A stretch of 6,533 nucleotides of DNA, taken from contig JAITQV010000330.1 of assembly GCA_031288765.1 (NCBI GenBank), positions 1 through 6,533 on the forward strand, written 5' to 3'. Shown here piece by piece: positions 6,129-6,533 of the stretch (position 1 is its first letter; each line of letters starts with the position of its first letter). The translations under genes and the position numbers were made by a program. The notes under the pieces are model-generated. The model saw nothing but the letters and a program-made list of their open reading frames with translations. It made no database searches and was not told where the DNA came from. The stretch is from Planctomycetaceae bacterium. GTDB lineage: Bacteria; Planctomycetota; Planctomycetia; Pirellulales; Thermoguttaceae.

Positions 6129-6144
6129 GTCGGCGATAGCCGAC
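6129..6144. repeat. Perfect hairpin GTCGGC-gata-GCCGAC
   Basis: A 6-bp perfect stem with a 4-base loop stands 25 bases after the tandem array and 8 bases before the next hairpin. It lacks a following T-run in either direction, so it does not look like an intrinsic terminator. It appears to be the first member of the GC-rich hairpin cluster. Confidence 0.6.
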
Positions 6145-6152
6145 TTGTCCTA

Positions 6153-6197
6153 CGCCCTGAAAGGGCGGCGTAAGCTAGCCCGCCGCAACGCGGCGGG
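6153..6197. repeat. Two-hairpin REP-like module (CGCCCTGAAAGGGCG plus CCCGCCGC-aac-GCGGCGGG)
   Basis: The first hairpin, 6153-6167, has a 6-bp stem with loop GAA. The second, 6179-6197, has an 8-bp stem with loop AAC. Eleven bases containing the palindrome GCTAGC separate them. This pairing of a CGCCCTGAAAGGGCG hairpin with a TAGCCC...CAACG...GGGTAA hairpin is, from memory, a widespread intergenic repeat in Planctomycetota and some other phyla; its reverse strand is often mis-called as a small protein containing NYPPRCGGLAYAALSGR. A link to RAYT-type transposases is plausible by analogy with REPs, but none is visible here. Confidence 0.75.
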
Positions 6198-6219
6198 TAA
6201 TTGTCCATAATATCATCAA

Positions 6220-6233
6220 CGCCCTGAAAGGGC
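6220..6233. repeat. Second copy of the CGCCCTGAAAGGGC hairpin
   Basis: This copy repeats 14 of the 15 bases of 6153-6167 in direct orientation, 67 bases downstream. It forms GCCCT-GAA-AGGGC. It is not followed by its own CCCGCCGC hairpin; the matching hairpin appears inverted at the right edge of the window. Confidence 0.75.
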
Positions 6234-6244
6234 AGTAGATTTTA

Positions 6245-6458
6245 GTTAGTAGTTTATAGTTAATGAATAGACCTTTTCCCTAACCTGCTTAAACGCCGAA
6301 AATATTGCAAAAATGCCTTATTTTTATGATTGCCTAAATTGTGTACTTTTCATATTTTTAAGTTAGGGAAAAGGTCTAATAGTTCGCAAACGTTTTATTT
6401 ACCAAAACATATTAAATAATCCGCTTGTGTCCTCCACTATTAACTATTCACTACTAAC
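6245..6458. repeat. Middle-shell inverted repeat flanking the 6269-6377 palindrome
   Basis: The arms 6245-6264 and 6439-6458 are inverted copies at 18 of 20 positions (GTTAGTAGT, two mismatches, ATAGTTAAT). They enclose the smaller palindromic element and are themselves enclosed by inverted copies of the CGCCCTGAAAGGGC/CGGCGGG modules. The right arm is part of the longer tract 6442-6465 that recurs at 5698-5721. Confidence 0.65.
6269..6377. repeat. 109-bp MITE-like element with perfect 16-bp terminal inverted repeats
   Basis: AGACCTTTTCCCTAAC at 6269-6284 and its exact complement at 6362-6377 bound an AT-rich core of 77 bases with no reading frame. Pairing continues inward after a 4-base gap (CTTAAA against TTTAAG). 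If the ends are set two bases in, the flanks GAATAG and CTAATAG share AATAG, a possible but imperfect target duplication. No transposase is present. Confidence 0.75.
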
Positions 6459-6474
6459 TATCAACTAATATGTT

Positions 6475-6531
6475 GCCTTTTCAGGACGAGGTTGTGGTGG
6501 GGGAACTTAACTCGCCGCGTTGCGGCGGGCT
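6475..6531. repeat. Inverted, partly decayed copy of the two-hairpin module at the right edge
   Basis: Positions 6513-6531 are the exact inverse complement of 6177-6195 (the CCCGCCGC-aac-GCGGCG hairpin). Positions 6475-6488 match the inverse of the CGCCCTGAAAGGGC hairpin at 12 of 14 positions. The module orders mirror each other about the 6269-6377 element, making this the outermost shell of a nested inverted structure that may continue beyond the window. Confidence 0.65.
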
Positions 6532-6533
6532 GG

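Larger units (their letters stand above)
5643..6533. other. Gene-free, repeat-packed region
   Basis: These 891 bases upstream of the aminotransferase hold no gene I can support. The short minus-strand frames crossing the tandem array are translations of repeats. The content is nearly all repeated or palindromic: a 221-bp nested palindrome, a 21-bp tandem array, GC-rich hairpins, and nested inverted repeats. Base composition switches sharply between GC-rich hairpins (6129-6197, 6513-6530) and very AT-rich DNA. I saw no transposase fragment, tRNA or CRISPR structure. Confidence 0.8.

Noticed and set aside
5996..6208. Minus-strand 70-codon frame beginning MDNYPPRCGGLAYAAL
   Set aside because: It is the reverse translation of the two-hairpin module and the tandem array. 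This peptide recurs as a spurious prediction wherever that repeat occurs.

Overview
The window looks like chromosomal DNA from an uncultured or little-studied bacterium. Its coding GC is moderate, its spacers are AT-rich and full of hairpins, and most of its genes lack a Shine-Dalgarno sequence. My best guess is a member of the Planctomycetota. This rests on the long GspH-type prepilin, the near absence of Shine-Dalgarno sites, and the two-hairpin CGCCCTGAAAGGGCG intergenic module that I associate with that and neighbouring phyla. It is an inference, not a measurement.

Layout from left to right. Positions 1-42 hold the first 14 codons of a minus-strand gene that runs off the left edge; its N-terminus resembles the flagellar export protein FliQ. 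Positions 43-793 have no convincing gene: an AT-rich leader with one imperfect inverted repeat and two tiny overlapping ORFs behind a strong ribosome-binding site. Two plus-strand housekeeping genes follow: riboflavin synthase (ribE, 794-1390) and an inositol-monophosphatase-family enzyme that best fits HisN-type histidinol-phosphatase (1487-2269). Convergent to them on the minus strand are a Sir2-family NAD-dependent deacylase (2338-3162), a GspH/FimT-like prepilin (3448-4236) and a class I aminotransferase of the AspC type (4359-5555).

The enzymes are primary metabolism (riboflavin, histidine, aspartate or aromatic amino acids) and protein deacylation. The prepilin belongs to a type II secretion or type IV pilus-like assembly. 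They do not form one obvious pathway, and nothing seen here is a recognisable defence, toxin or biosynthetic cluster.

The accessory interest is in the non-coding DNA. A 246-bp inverted-repeat element (3206-3451) sits between the sirtuin and prepilin genes and supplies the prepilin stop codon. The 890 bp at 5643-6533 carry no gene I can support but are packed with structure: a 221-bp nested palindrome, a five-unit 21-bp tandem array of two alternating unit types, a cluster of GC-rich hairpins, and a three-level nested inverted repeat whose outermost arm reaches the right edge. These look like non-autonomous mobile or REP-like repeats, several apparently nested in one another. No transposase is present to mobilise them.
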